Assembly (NCBI GenBank): GCA_005239435.1
Contig: SZNP01000001.1
Coordinates: 1,240,001-1,304,000 of the forward strand
Length of the DNA: 64,000 nucleotides
Source: Halorussus salinisoli
GTDB taxonomy: Archaea > Halobacteriota > Halobacteria > Halobacteriales > Haladaptataceae
Direction of reading: 5' to 3'
Both the position numbers and the translations under genes were made by a program. A model generated the notes under the pieces. The model made no database searches and had not been told where the DNA came from. It saw only the letters and a list, made by a program, of their open reading frames with translations. Shown here one piece after another: positions 41,441 to 49,297 of the stretch (positions are counted from its first letter, which is position 1; each line of letters opens with the position of its first letter).

Positions 41441-41448
41441 GTCGGTAC

Positions 41449-42273
41449 ATGGAGACCGAATCGAATTTACTCGACCAAGAAATCGCCGAAATCCTTCGGA
41501 CGGTCATCGACGAAGCGCCGGACACGATGCTCGTGGTCAATCCGTCGAAGGACGCTATCGAACAGTTAATCAACGTCGCTACCGACTACGAAGGCGACCT
41601 GCCGACCTTGCGCATGCTCGCGCAGTCGGGGACGCTGAAAGACGTCATGGAAGACTTCATCGTCGCCAGTAACGCCGCCGACCTCATCGACGCGGGGTCG
41701 CTCGAACTGCGTACCACCGACGAAGTGCCGAGCAACTCCCTGCTCGTCACCGACGAAGTCGTCATCGCGCTCGTGACGGCCGACGACCGCGTGGGCGGCC
41801 TCACGGCCGACGACGCCGAGTTCGTCTCGGAAGCCAACGACTCCTACACCGAGCAGTTCGAGTCGGCCGACGAGTTCTCGCTCCGCACGCCGCCGCTCTC
41901 GCGCGTCCGCGACACGCTCGGCGAGGAGATCAGCCCCGAAGCCCAGGAGGACTTCGACGAGGTGCTGTCCTCGATGGAGACCGCGCGTGGCGACGGCGAC
42001 GGACTCGACGAAGTCACCATCAGTCTGCTCGTGGCCGCGAAGAACGAGGCCCTGCTGTACGACATCAGCAAGTGGGGCGAAGACGTCGGCATCGCCAGCA
42101 AGGCGACGTTCTCGCGCACGAAGACCAAGCTCGAAGACATGGGTCTCATCGGCACCGAGAAGGTCCCCATCGACGTGGGCCGACCGCGCCTGCGCCTGAA
42201 GCTGGCCAACGACGACCTTCGCAACGCCGAGACCGACCAACTCGCGAGTGCGGCCCAGAGCCTGCTGCACTGA
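41449..42273 (+). CDS. tbsP: TbsP-like transcriptional regulator (DUF5821)
   Basis: A 274-residue protein. The N-terminal 110 residues (LDQEIAEILRTVIDEAPDTMLVVNPSKDAIEQLINVATDYEG) form an alpha/beta domain resembling the truncated phospholipase-D-like sensor of TrmB. The C-terminal part (DEVTISLLVAAKNEALLYDISKWGEDVGIASKATFSRTKTKLEDMGLIGTEK) is a winged helix. In Haloferax the protein TbsP works with TrmB in controlling glucose and gluconeogenic gene expression. The match to TbsP is by memory of the family, formerly DUF5821. Confidence 0.78.
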   Translation: METESNLLDQEIAEILRTVIDEAPDTMLVVNPSKDAIEQLINVATDYEGDLPTLRMLAQSGTLKDVMEDFIVASNAADLIDAGSLELRTTDEVPSNSLLVTDEVVIALVTADDRVGGLTADDAEFVSEANDSYTEQFESADEFSLRTPPLSRVRDTLGEEISPEAQEDFDEVLSSMETARGDGDGLDEVTISLLVAAKNEALLYDISKWGEDVGIASKATFSRTKTKLEDMGLIGTEKVPIDVGRPRLRLKLANDDLRNAETDQLASAAQSLLH

Positions 42274-42356
42274 CCCGGCGAACTCGTCACTTTTTCGCGA
42301 AGTAGCTCCCGAACGATAGCACCGCGCTTTTCCGGTCTCCCCCCTTCGATGCCGTC

Positions 42357-44120
42357 ATGAGTACACCGACCGTCGGACTCGTCGGCGCGGGTCCGGCAAT
42401 CGACGCCGTGACGACGGCGCTCGCCGACGTGCAGGTCGAGACCGTCGAGTGTGATTCCCGGCGCGTCGCGGCCAGCGATTTCGCCGTGGTCGCAGGTGAG
42501 ACGGACGACGACGCCTTCGCCGAGGCGAATCGCGCGGCGCGCGAGGCCGGTACGCCGTGGCTCGCGGTCGAAATCGGCGGCGTGGGCGGTCACGGGATTG
42601 CGGGCGTCGAAGCCGCCGTCTCGGGGTTCGCTCCGGGAACTGCCTGCTGGAACTGTCTCCAGGCGCGAGTCGCGGCGAATCTGGACGACGAGCGAGACGC
42701 AGACCGAGATGCCGATACCGAACTCACGCCCACGAGCGCGCGTTTCGCAGGCGCGCTCGCAGGCCGAGAAGCCGCGACCCTGCTGGCTGGCGGCGACTCC
42801 TCGGCTCTCGGCGGTGTCGTGGAGGTGCCCCACGCCGAGCGTACCCTGCTTCCGATGCCGGGCTGTGCGGTCTGCAGCGAGAGGGCCGGAACTAGCGCGC
42901 AGGCCGACCCGGCCCTCGACCGCGCGTACGCAGACACCGACTTGGAGGACGCGCTCGCTCGGGCCGAACGGGCCGTGGACGAGCGCGCGGGCGTCGTCTC
43001 GGCTATCGGCGAGGCCGAGTCTTTCCCCGCACCGTACTACCTCGCCGAACTCGCCGACACCACGGGGTTCAGCGACGCACAGGCCGCCGAACAAGCCGCG
43101 GGCGTCTCGGCCGACTGGAACGAGGCGCTGATGAAGGCGCTCGGCGAGGCACTCGAACGCTACGCCGCGGGCGTCTACCGCACCGAGGAGTTCGAGACCG
43201 CGCGCCCGGCCGACCTCGATTCGGCGGTCGGACCGGCGGCGTTCGTCCGGCCCGACGGATGGGCCGACGCTGGCCCGGACGAAGAACTGGCGTGGCGAGA
43301 CGGCCAGAACCTCCGGACCGGCGAATCGACGCATCTTCCGGCGGAGTTCGTCCACTTCCCGCCGCCCGAGGTCCGCTACAAGCCCTCCATCACGACGGGT
43401 CTGGGCCTCGGCAGTTCGACCGTCGAGGCCCTGCTGTCGGGTCTCTACGAGGTCGTCGAGCGCGACGCAACGATGCTCTCGTGGTACTCCACGTTCGACC
43501 CGCTCGGACTCGCGGTCGAGAGCGAGCGATTCGAGACCTTGCGGTCGCGCGCACGCGCCGAGAATATAACTGTAACGCCGCTGCTGGTCACGCAGGACGT
43601 GGACGTGCCCGTGGTCGCGGTCGCCGTGCATCGGGACGGCGAGTGGCCGCGGTTCGCGGTCGGTTCGGACGCCGACCTCGACCCGGACGCCGCGGCCAGT
43701 AGCGCGCTGGCCGAGGCGCTCCAGAACTGGATGGAGTTGCGGTCGATGGGCGAGGACGCCGCCGCCGACGCCGAGGGCGCAATCGGTCGGTACGCCGACT
43801 TCCCGGAGGCGGCCCGGGAGTTCGTGACGCCCGAAACCACGATTCCCGGCGCGAGCGTCGGCCCGGCCGACCCGCCAGCGGGGAGCGACGAACTCGACGC
43901 CGTTCTCGACCGACTCGCCGACGCCGACCTGTCTGCCTACGCCGCGCGCCTGACGACCCGCGACGTCGAGCAGTTGGGGTTCGAGGCGGTTCGGGTATTG
44001 GTGCCCGAGGCCCAACCGCTGTTCACGGGCGAGTCGTTCTTCGGCGAACGCGCCCGCGATGTGCCAGCGGAGTTGGGCTTCGAGTTCCGGCCCGACCGCG
44101 ACCTCCATCCGTATCCGTGA
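42357..44120 (+). CDS. YcaO-domain protein fused to an E1-like ocin-ThiF region
   Basis: A 587-residue protein. Residues 1-210 form an E1-like domain with GLVGAGPAIDAV, FAVVAGETDDDAF and a zinc site C97xxC100 ... C170xxC173 (CWNC, CAVC). Residues 220-587 are YcaO: SAIGEAESFPAPYYLAELAD, NEALMKALGEALERYAAG (the Glu-rich ATP/Mg site), GLGLGSSTVEALLSGLYEVVERDA and ASSALAEALQNWMELRSMGE. It ends HPYP, a typical Pro-rich YcaO end. YcaO enzymes use ATP to make azolines or thioamides on peptides or proteins. No precursor peptide, dehydrogenase or TfuA is seen beside it, so the target may be a cellular protein. Confidence 0.9.
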   Translation: MSTPTVGLVGAGPAIDAVTTALADVQVETVECDSRRVAASDFAVVAGETDDDAFAEANRAAREAGTPWLAVEIGGVGGHGIAGVEAAVSGFAPGTACWNCLQARVAANLDDERDADRDADTELTPTSARFAGALAGREAATLLAGGDSSALGGVVEVPHAERTLLPMPGCAVCSERAGTSAQADPALDRAYADTDLEDALARAERAVDERAGVVSAIGEAESFPAPYYLAELADTTGFSDAQAAEQAAGVSADWNEALMKALGEALERYAAGVYRTEEFETARPADLDSAVGPAAFVRPDGWADAGPDEELAWRDGQNLRTGESTHLPAEFVHFPPPEVRYKPSITTGLGLGSSTVEALLSGLYEVVERDATMLSWYSTFDPLGLAVESERFETLRSRARAENITVTPLLVTQDVDVPVVAVAVHRDGEWPRFAVGSDADLDPDAAASSALAEALQNWMELRSMGEDAAADAEGAIGRYADFPEAAREFVTPETTIPGASVGPADPPAGSDELDAVLDRLADADLSAYAARLTTRDVEQLGFEAVRVLVPEAQPLFTGESFFGERARDVPAELGFEFRPDRDLHPYP

Positions 44121-44199
44121 CGGCGCAGCCCTGCGGTTTTCCGTTGCGGTAATCGGAACCGGAACCGAAACCCACTACAGCAGTTGCTCGACTACGGGT

Positions 44200-44805
44200 G
44201 TGCGTGTACGCGCCGATTCGTCTCGCAGGCTAGCCGTACTGTTGCTCACGCCGGTCGCGTTGCTCGTCCGCGCGCTATTCGGTGGCGGCGTCACGGCGGC
44301 TATCGTCGGTCTCGAAAGCGGACTGGTTCTCGCTGGCGGTGTCGCGGCGGCGACCGAACGCGAACGCGCGCTCGGTGCGTCGGATGCCCCCGAACTCGAA
44401 CGAGGAGACGCTCTGGACGCGCTCGCGGTACTCGTCGCAGCAGTCCTCACCTACTGGCTGAGCGTCCACGCCGGTCTCGGGCCGGTCGTCGCCTCGGCGT
44501 TCGTCGGACTCGTCGCGGGTCTCGGCTTCCCTGCGATTCCGTCCGGATCGGGCGAGACGCTGGCCGTGGTCGCGTTCTGCGCGTCGTTCGTCGGGATGTC
44601 CTCGACCGAGCGACTTGGCGGCGAGGGGAGGGTCGCGCTCGCAGGCGCGGTGTGCGGACTGGTCTTCCTGGCGGTGGCGGCCGCCTTCCCCGGAGCGGGC
44701 GGGAAACTCGGCACCATCGCGTTCGTCTCCTGCGTCACGACCGCCGGTGCGGAGGGACTGCTCGCTACCGAGTACGCATCCCCGACCGACTCGACGTCGC
44801 GTTGA
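44200..44805 (+). CDS. Integral membrane protein of unknown function
   Basis: A 201-residue protein with a GTG start (MRVRADSSRRLAVLLL). About six hydrophobic segments alternate with short loops: LAVLLLTPVALLVRALFGG, VTAAIVGLESGLVLAGGVAAA, LDALAVLVAAVLTYWL, VVASAFVGLVAGLGFPA, VALAGAVCGLVFLAVAAAFPG and TIAFVSCVTTAGAEGLL. The start is uncertain; the frame continues upstream into the YcaO gene end. No family is recognised. It follows ycaO by 80 bases on the same strand. Confidence 0.65.
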   Translation: MRVRADSSRRLAVLLLTPVALLVRALFGGGVTAAIVGLESGLVLAGGVAAATERERALGASDAPELERGDALDALAVLVAAVLTYWLSVHAGLGPVVASAFVGLVAGLGFPAIPSGSGETLAVVAFCASFVGMSSTERLGGEGRVALAGAVCGLVFLAVAAAFPGAGGKLGTIAFVSCVTTAGAEGLLATEYASPTDSTSR

Positions 44806-44886
44806 GACGCAGTTTCGATCATCTACGGTTCGTACGCGTTCGCCAGCCACGCCAACTGCTAAGTCGAACTGCTTCGAAGAGCGACC

Positions 44887-45972
44887 ATGGACCGCGAAGA
44901 TCTCGCCGACCACTTCGAGTGGTTCGCCGACTGGTGCGACGGGGGCACGTCGCCGCTGTACGAGCGACTCGCGCGCGGCGTCGCCGACGACCCCGACCTC
45001 CTCGACCTCGCGGCCGAGGCGCCCGAGGGTCGGTCACCCAGCCACCTCCTGTTCGCGTCGGTCCACTACCTCTTGCTCTCGGGCCGAGACACCCCGCTGG
45101 CCGACTACTACCCCACGGTCGCCGACGACCCTCTCGACCCCGAGGGGAGCGACCCGTTCCCGGCCTTCCGGGAGTTCTGCCTGTCGAACGCCGACGATAT
45201 TCGGAAGCTCTCGAAACGTCGCCGGACCCAGACCAACAGCGTCCGGCGGTGCGCGGCGCTGTTCCCGGCGTTCGAGGAAGTATCCCGACGCGCGAGTCGC
45301 GGACGTACTGGTCGAACTCGCGCGAGTCGCGGGAACTCGCGCGAACCGCTCGCGCTGGTCGAGATAGGGCCGAGCGCGGGCCTGAATCTTCTCTGGGACC
45401 GCTACGAGTACGACTACGGGGAGGCCGGTCGGTACGGCGACCCGGACTCCCCCGTCCGCATCGAGTCGTCGGTCCGGGAGGGGAGACCCCCGTTCCCCGA
45501 CGAACTGCCGCCGGTCGCGTCGCGGGTCGGCGTGGACCTCGATCCGCTGGACGTGACCGACGACGAGGACGCCCGGTGGCTCCGGTCGCTGGTTTGGCCC
45601 GAGCACGACGACCGTCACCGACTGCTCCGGGCGGCGCTGGACGTGGCCCGCGAACGACCGCCGGACCTCCGGGAGGGCGACGCACTCGAACAGCTTCCGG
45701 AGGTGGTCGCCGAGATTCCCGACGACCGACCGGTCTGTCTGTTCGACACCCAGGTCCGCTACCAACTGGACGAGGTGGACCGCGAGCGACTCGACGACCT
45801 GATAGCCGAACTGGGCGCGGACCGGCGACTCTACGTCCTGTCGGGCGACGAGGCGTCCGACGAGTACGAGCAGGCCATCGACCTCACGCTGACGGCCGCG
45901 GGCGACGGCCGGACCGAACGCGTCGCCGTCTACCAACAGCACGGCGAGTGGATCGCGTGGGACGGGAGGTGA
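44887..45972 (+). CDS. DUF2332-family protein
   Basis: A 361-residue protein. LADHFEWFADWCDGGTSPLYERLARGVADDPDLL is the conserved DUF2332 opening. LALVEIGPSAGLNLLWDRYEYDYG near residue 158 and DVTDDEDARWLRSLVWPEHDDRHRLLRAAL follow, with GIGPSAG-like turn reminiscent of methyltransferases. The function is unknown. An Arg/Ser-rich insert (SRRASRGRTGRTRASRGNSR, about residues 133-152) is encoded by near-repeating CGCGCGAGTCGCGG units and separates two otherwise well-conserved segments. Confidence 0.85.
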   Translation: MDREDLADHFEWFADWCDGGTSPLYERLARGVADDPDLLDLAAEAPEGRSPSHLLFASVHYLLLSGRDTPLADYYPTVADDPLDPEGSDPFPAFREFCLSNADDIRKLSKRRRTQTNSVRRCAALFPAFEEVSRRASRGRTGRTRASRGNSREPLALVEIGPSAGLNLLWDRYEYDYGEAGRYGDPDSPVRIESSVREGRPPFPDELPPVASRVGVDLDPLDVTDDEDARWLRSLVWPEHDDRHRLLRAALDVARERPPDLREGDALEQLPEVVAEIPDDRPVCLFDTQVRYQLDEVDRERLDDLIAELGADRRLYVLSGDEASDEYEQAIDLTLTAAGDGRTERVAVYQQHGEWIAWDGR

Positions 45973-46048
45973 GCGTGGATATTTCGGCGGTCTTACTAAG
46001 CAGGGGTTTTATATCGAACGACGGTGTACGTGCTAACGTATGACAAAA

Positions 46049-46056
46049 TTTATACT
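46049..46056 (+). promoter_or_regulatory. TATA box of the 46081 zinc-ribbon gene
   Basis: TTTATACT centred about 28 bases before the ATG, consistent with leaderless transcription. Confidence 0.55.
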
Positions 46057-46080
46057 GACTGATTACTGGGGGGTACGTCG

Positions 46081-46254
46081 ATGACTTCGGAGTTCGAACT
46101 CGACTGCGCGACCTGCGGCACGTCGCTGACTCGGCGGGAAGTGGCCGCGGACGCGCTCGGTCTCGGCGCGTCCGAGTCGCTGGAGGTGGCGGAGTGTCCC
46201 GACTGCGGCGGCCGGTACTTTCCGGAGACGACGCTGGAGCGACTTCGAAGTTAG
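46081..46254 (+). CDS. 57-residue zinc-ribbon protein
   Basis: Too short for routine ORF lists. It reads MTSEFELDCATCGTSLTRRE, then a middle part VAADALGLGASESLEVAE, then CPDCGGRYFPETTLERLRS. Two CxxC pairs 36 residues apart make a small rubredoxin-like or ribbon zinc site. The TATA box at 46049 supports the ATG. It converges on the DUF63 gene with 15 bases between stops. The function is unknown; similar tiny zinc fingers are abundant in haloarchaea. Confidence 0.72.
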   Translation: MTSEFELDCATCGTSLTRREVAADALGLGASESLEVAECPDCGGRYFPETTLERLRS

Positions 46255-46269
46255 AACGGTGGTTCGGTC

Positions 46270-47406
46270 TCAGATACCGAAGGTCGCCCGGAGCATGTCT
46301 CGCGTGCCGGGACCGAGACCGACCGCGACGATGGCGACGAGTAGCAGGATGGCGTAACGCGGACTCTCCTCGAATATCTGCTCGTCGAACACCCAGACGA
46401 CGAACACCGCGGCGACGATTTTCACGACGAGGAAGGGCCACGCCGTGCCGACGACCTGTTGGACCGCCTCGGGGAACTGTTCGCCGACGCCGATGAGCGC
46501 GCGGTTGACGGGGTGCTTGGGTACGAGGTCGGCGGGGAGGCCCAGTTCCTTCGCCCAGTCGATGCCGACGACGTTGGCCACGCCGTCCACCGCGTGGGCC
46601 CAGAGAACGACGAGACCCATCTGGCCGGTCCCGCGGTTGATTTCGGGGGCGTAGCGTTTCACGGCCTCCCACGTGAGCAACGTGACGAGGGTCGCGCCGA
46701 CGAGGACGACGACCGTAATCTGAGGGAAGAAGTCCACGTAGTCGGTGGTGAACGCCAGTACCGAGAGGTAACCGACGGTCACCGCGAGCAGTAGTGTGCC
46801 CACGCCCGCGAGGGGGTACTCGTAGTCGTCCACCGCGCCCGAGTCCCGGAGCCAGATGCTCCCGAGCAGGGCGGCCAGCGTGATGGCGAACATCGTGAAG
46901 TAGATGACCGGGCTGATGATGAGGGTGTTCCACGGGAACGTGATGGCGGCGTCGGCCGCCGACAGTCCGTCGAAGGCGTCCTCGACCACGCGCAGTGCCC
47001 CGCCGAACAGCATGAAGGGGAACAGCGCGTAGAACAGGCCGCGGTCCTGTCCGACGCCGAGACGCCGGAGCATGAAGACCACGCCCAGAAGTGCCAGCAA
47101 CAACGTGAGTGCGTAGCCGACCTCCGAGACCAGCGTGTAGCCGGGGTAGGCGACCGGTTCGGCCGCGGCCTGACACGCCGCGGCGTCGTAGTGGTACGTC
47201 ACCGACCCGTCGGCGTAGGCCGCACACTGGGCGCTCTTGGCGTCGGCGACGACCGGCCCCCAGAAGTAGTGCCAGACGAATCCGTAGTAGACGCGCTCCG
47301 GGAAGACGAGTACGCCGCCGATTAGCGCCGTCAACAGCGCCGCGACCGTGCCGCCCCAGAGGCGTTCGGTGTCCATGCCTTCGGTTACGGTGCTCATGTT
47401 TTCCAT
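46270..47406 (-). CDS. DUF63-family integral membrane protein
   Basis: A 378-residue protein with about ten membrane helices; the ATG of [10 protein letters not shown] is used, and MSTVTEG nine bases later is also possible. Characteristic DUF63 text: [76 protein letters not shown] and [17 protein letters not shown] conserved HAxDG-type segment suggests a catalytic or ion site. The function is unknown. It lies downstream of the Lrp gene on the same strand. Confidence 0.88.
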   Translation of the reverse strand: MENMSTVTEGMDTERLWGGTVAALLTALIGGVLVFPERVYYGFVWHYFWGPVVADAKSAQCAAYADGSVTYHYDAAACQAAAEPVAYPGYTLVSEVGYALTLLLALLGVVFMLRRLGVGQDRGLFYALFPFMLFGGALRVVEDAFDGLSAADAAITFPWNTLIISPVIYFTMFAITLAALLGSIWLRDSGAVDDYEYPLAGVGTLLLAVTVGYLSVLAFTTDYVDFFPQITVVVLVGATLVTLLTWEAVKRYAPEINRGTGQMGLVVLWAHAVDGVANVVGIDWAKELGLPADLVPKHPVNRALIGVGEQFPEAVQQVVGTAWPFLVVKIVAAVFVVWVFDEQIFEESPRYAILLLVAIVAVGLGPGTRDMLRATFGI

Positions 47407-47563
47407 GGCGGAACCGGGCGGTTTTACGGTTCCGGTCTCGGCCGTGGCTACGCAGTCGTTCCCAATCGTTCGGCACTGTCGTTCGGCCACAGTAGTTCGC
47501 ACGGGGTTCCGGTCGCTGTCGGGTCGACACGGCCGGTGAGTCGCTATCGTCTCGCGCGACCGC

Positions 47564-48028
47564 TCAGACTTCGCTTCCGTCAATCGGGAGTTCTTCGGTC
47601 TCGTACGGCGTGCCGAGAATGACCATCGTCTGCGAGCGGGCGAACCCGTCCATCTGGGCGATGTTCTCGAACATGAGTTCGCGGAGGCGGTCGGCGTCCT
47701 CGGCGTACACGCGCATCAGAACGTCCCACGACCCGGTGGTGAGGTGGACCTCCTGCACGCCGGGGATGTCCTCGAGGCGATCGAGGGTGTCCTGTTCCTG
47801 TCCCTGTTCGACCTGGAGGCCGACGACCGCGGAGATACCGTAGTCGAGCGCCTTGGGGTCGACTTTGGCGTGATACCCTTCGATGACGCCGGCGTCTTCC
47901 ATTCGGTTCACGCGGTCGTGGACGGTCGCGCTCGACATGTCGATTCGGCGAGCTATCTCGCTGAACGGGGTTCTGGCGTCTTCTTGTAACGCTTCCAAAA
48001 TCGCGCGGTCGGTATCATCGAGTTCCAT
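47564..48028 (-). CDS. Lrp/AsnC-family transcriptional regulator
   Basis: A 154-residue protein of classical layout: N-terminal helix-turn-helix ([50 protein letters not shown]), then the RAM ligand domain ([43 protein letters not shown]). It binds DNA as dimers and octamers and responds to amino acids. The target is unknown. A TATA box at 48051-48060 (GATATTTAGT on minus) supports the ATG and leaderless transcription. Confidence 0.95.
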   Translation of the reverse strand: MELDDTDRAILEALQEDARTPFSEIARRIDMSSATVHDRVNRMEDAGVIEGYHAKVDPKALDYGISAVVGLQVEQGQEQDTLDRLEDIPGVQEVHLTTGSWDVLMRVYAEDADRLRELMFENIAQMDGFARSQTMVILGTPYETEELPIDGSEV

Positions 48029-48050
48029 ATCCTACACCAGATTCTTTCAG

Positions 48051-48060
48051 ACTAAATATC
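48051..48060 (-). promoter_or_regulatory. TATA box of the Lrp gene
   Basis: GATATTTAGT on the minus strand, centred about 28 bases upstream of the ATG at 48028. Confidence 0.55.
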
Positions 48061-48121
48061 CTTAGAATTCATCTCGCCAAAACTGGGGTATTCTGTGTTT
48101 ACTTCGGCGACACGTTCCGAC

Positions 48122-48916
48122 TCAGGCGACGTTTCGGAGCGCGGCCACGAGTTCGTCGTGGGCCTCGCCGTTCGAAGCGACCAGACTCTCGGAGTCGTGT
48201 CGCCACGGGTCGCCGTGGAGGTCGGTCACGGTGCCGCCCGCCTGCCTGACCATGTGGACTCCCGCTACCGTGTCCCACGGGTTCGGGTCCACGTTCGTCA
48301 CCGCGCCTTCCAGCGACCCCGCCGCCACCATCCCGAGCGTGACCTGCGCCGACCCGAACCGCCGGATGTCGGCGAACCGCTCGACGAGTTCCCGGCAGAT
48401 AGCGGCGTACTCGTCGCGCCGGTCGAACCCCCACCAGATAGTCGGCGCGACCGTGAACGTCTCGGGGTCGGTCCGGTCGCTGACCGAGACGGGTTCGCCG
48501 TCGCGCCGGACGCCGTCGGGACCCGCGACGAACGTCTCGTCGAGCGCGGGGCAGTCGTTGACCGCCGCCACGGGGTCGCCGTCCCGGACCGCGGCCACGC
48601 TGGTCGTCCAGACCGGAATCGACCGGACGTAGTTGTTCGTGCCGTCGATGGGGTCGATGACCCACGCGTCGCCCTCGTCGGGGACTTCCTTCAGTTCGTC
48701 CTCCTCCTCGCCGACGATCGCGTCTTCGATGAACTCCTCCCGAATCACCTCGATGACTCGTTGCTGGGCCTGTCGGTCGGCCTCGGTCACGACGTCGGTC
48801 TTCCCGGATTTGGTCTCGACTTCGATGCCCTGGCGGAAACTCTGCTCTGCGACTCGACCTCCTGCTCGCGCCGCGCTCTCGGCGACCGCGAGGCGCTCTT
48901 CGGCGTCGTCTGTCAT
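48122..48916 (-). CDS. Inositol monophosphatase-family protein
   Basis: A 264-residue protein of normal length. Metal-binding signatures: DVVTEADRQAQQ, IVGEEEDE (Glu), WVIDPIDGTNNYVRSIP (DPIDGT motif) and NPWDTVAGVHMVRQAGG (PWD). Archaeal members dephosphorylate inositol-1-phosphate or fructose-1,6-bisphosphate; which one cannot be told here. Magnesium-dependent, cytoplasmic. Upstream (48917-49297) is a hairpin-containing spacer. Confidence 0.93.
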   Translation of the reverse strand: MTDDAEERLAVAESAARAGGRVAEQSFRQGIEVETKSGKTDVVTEADRQAQQRVIEVIREEFIEDAIVGEEEDELKEVPDEGDAWVIDPIDGTNNYVRSIPVWTTSVAAVRDGDPVAAVNDCPALDETFVAGPDGVRRDGEPVSVSDRTDPETFTVAPTIWWGFDRRDEYAAICRELVERFADIRRFGSAQVTLGMVAAGSLEGAVTNVDPNPWDTVAGVHMVRQAGGTVTDLHGDPWRHDSESLVASNGEAHDELVAALRNVA

Positions 48917-49297
48917 ATCGGGTGGTCGGCCGTCGCGGGAAAAGTGTTATCGGTTCGGCGTCTTCGGAACGGGGTCGCTGGTTGCGTCGTTGCACCCCGG
49001 CACGCGCTGGCGTGACCCGCGGTTTGGGTCACGCCAAGACGCGCGAGGGAGGCGGCCGCGGATGCGGCCGCCGAGGATGGGGAGGTGTGAGGTCCGCGGT
49101 CGCGGTGTCGTGCGGTGTCGTACGGTGTCGTTGCGGTGCTGACCGGTTCCGATTGGCTCACGGAGTCGATAGCCTCACACTTCTCTCCGTTCGTTTACTC
49201 GGAGTCGAGACTCACGTACCATTATGAAACATCTATCTACAACGTTCTAAAATGGGAATACACTGCTAAAGAAAACGGAACGCTGTCCCGTCCTCGA
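48917..49297. repeat. Intergenic region with two perfect hairpins and 10-base tandem repeats
   Basis: TGGCGTGACCC/GGGTCACGCCA (49008-49036, 7-base loop) and GGCGGCCGC/GCGGCCGCC (49051-49072, 4-base loop) are perfect stems. Three copies of a 10-base unit ending CGGTGTCG stand at 49101-49130. Beyond 49185 the spacer becomes AT-rich with no trusted gene. The flanking genes are both on the minus strand. Confidence 0.65.

Larger units (their letters stand above)
41129..41448. other. AT-rich intergenic region between small protein and TbsP-like gene
   Basis: About 320 bases, much richer in A and T than the coding DNA. It holds divergent promoters: for the 44-residue gene on the left (AATAAAG plus palindrome GTGTTATACAACAC at 41139-41152) and for the TbsP-like gene on the right (TATA at 41413-41424). 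The middle (41165-41400) has no open frame or repeat I trust. Confidence 0.6.

Noticed and set aside
45286-45350. Frameshift in the DUF2332 gene at the Arg-rich insert
   Set aside because: Another frame gives smoother text here, but the conserved segments before and after are in the same frame, so an in-frame repeat insertion is the simpler reading.
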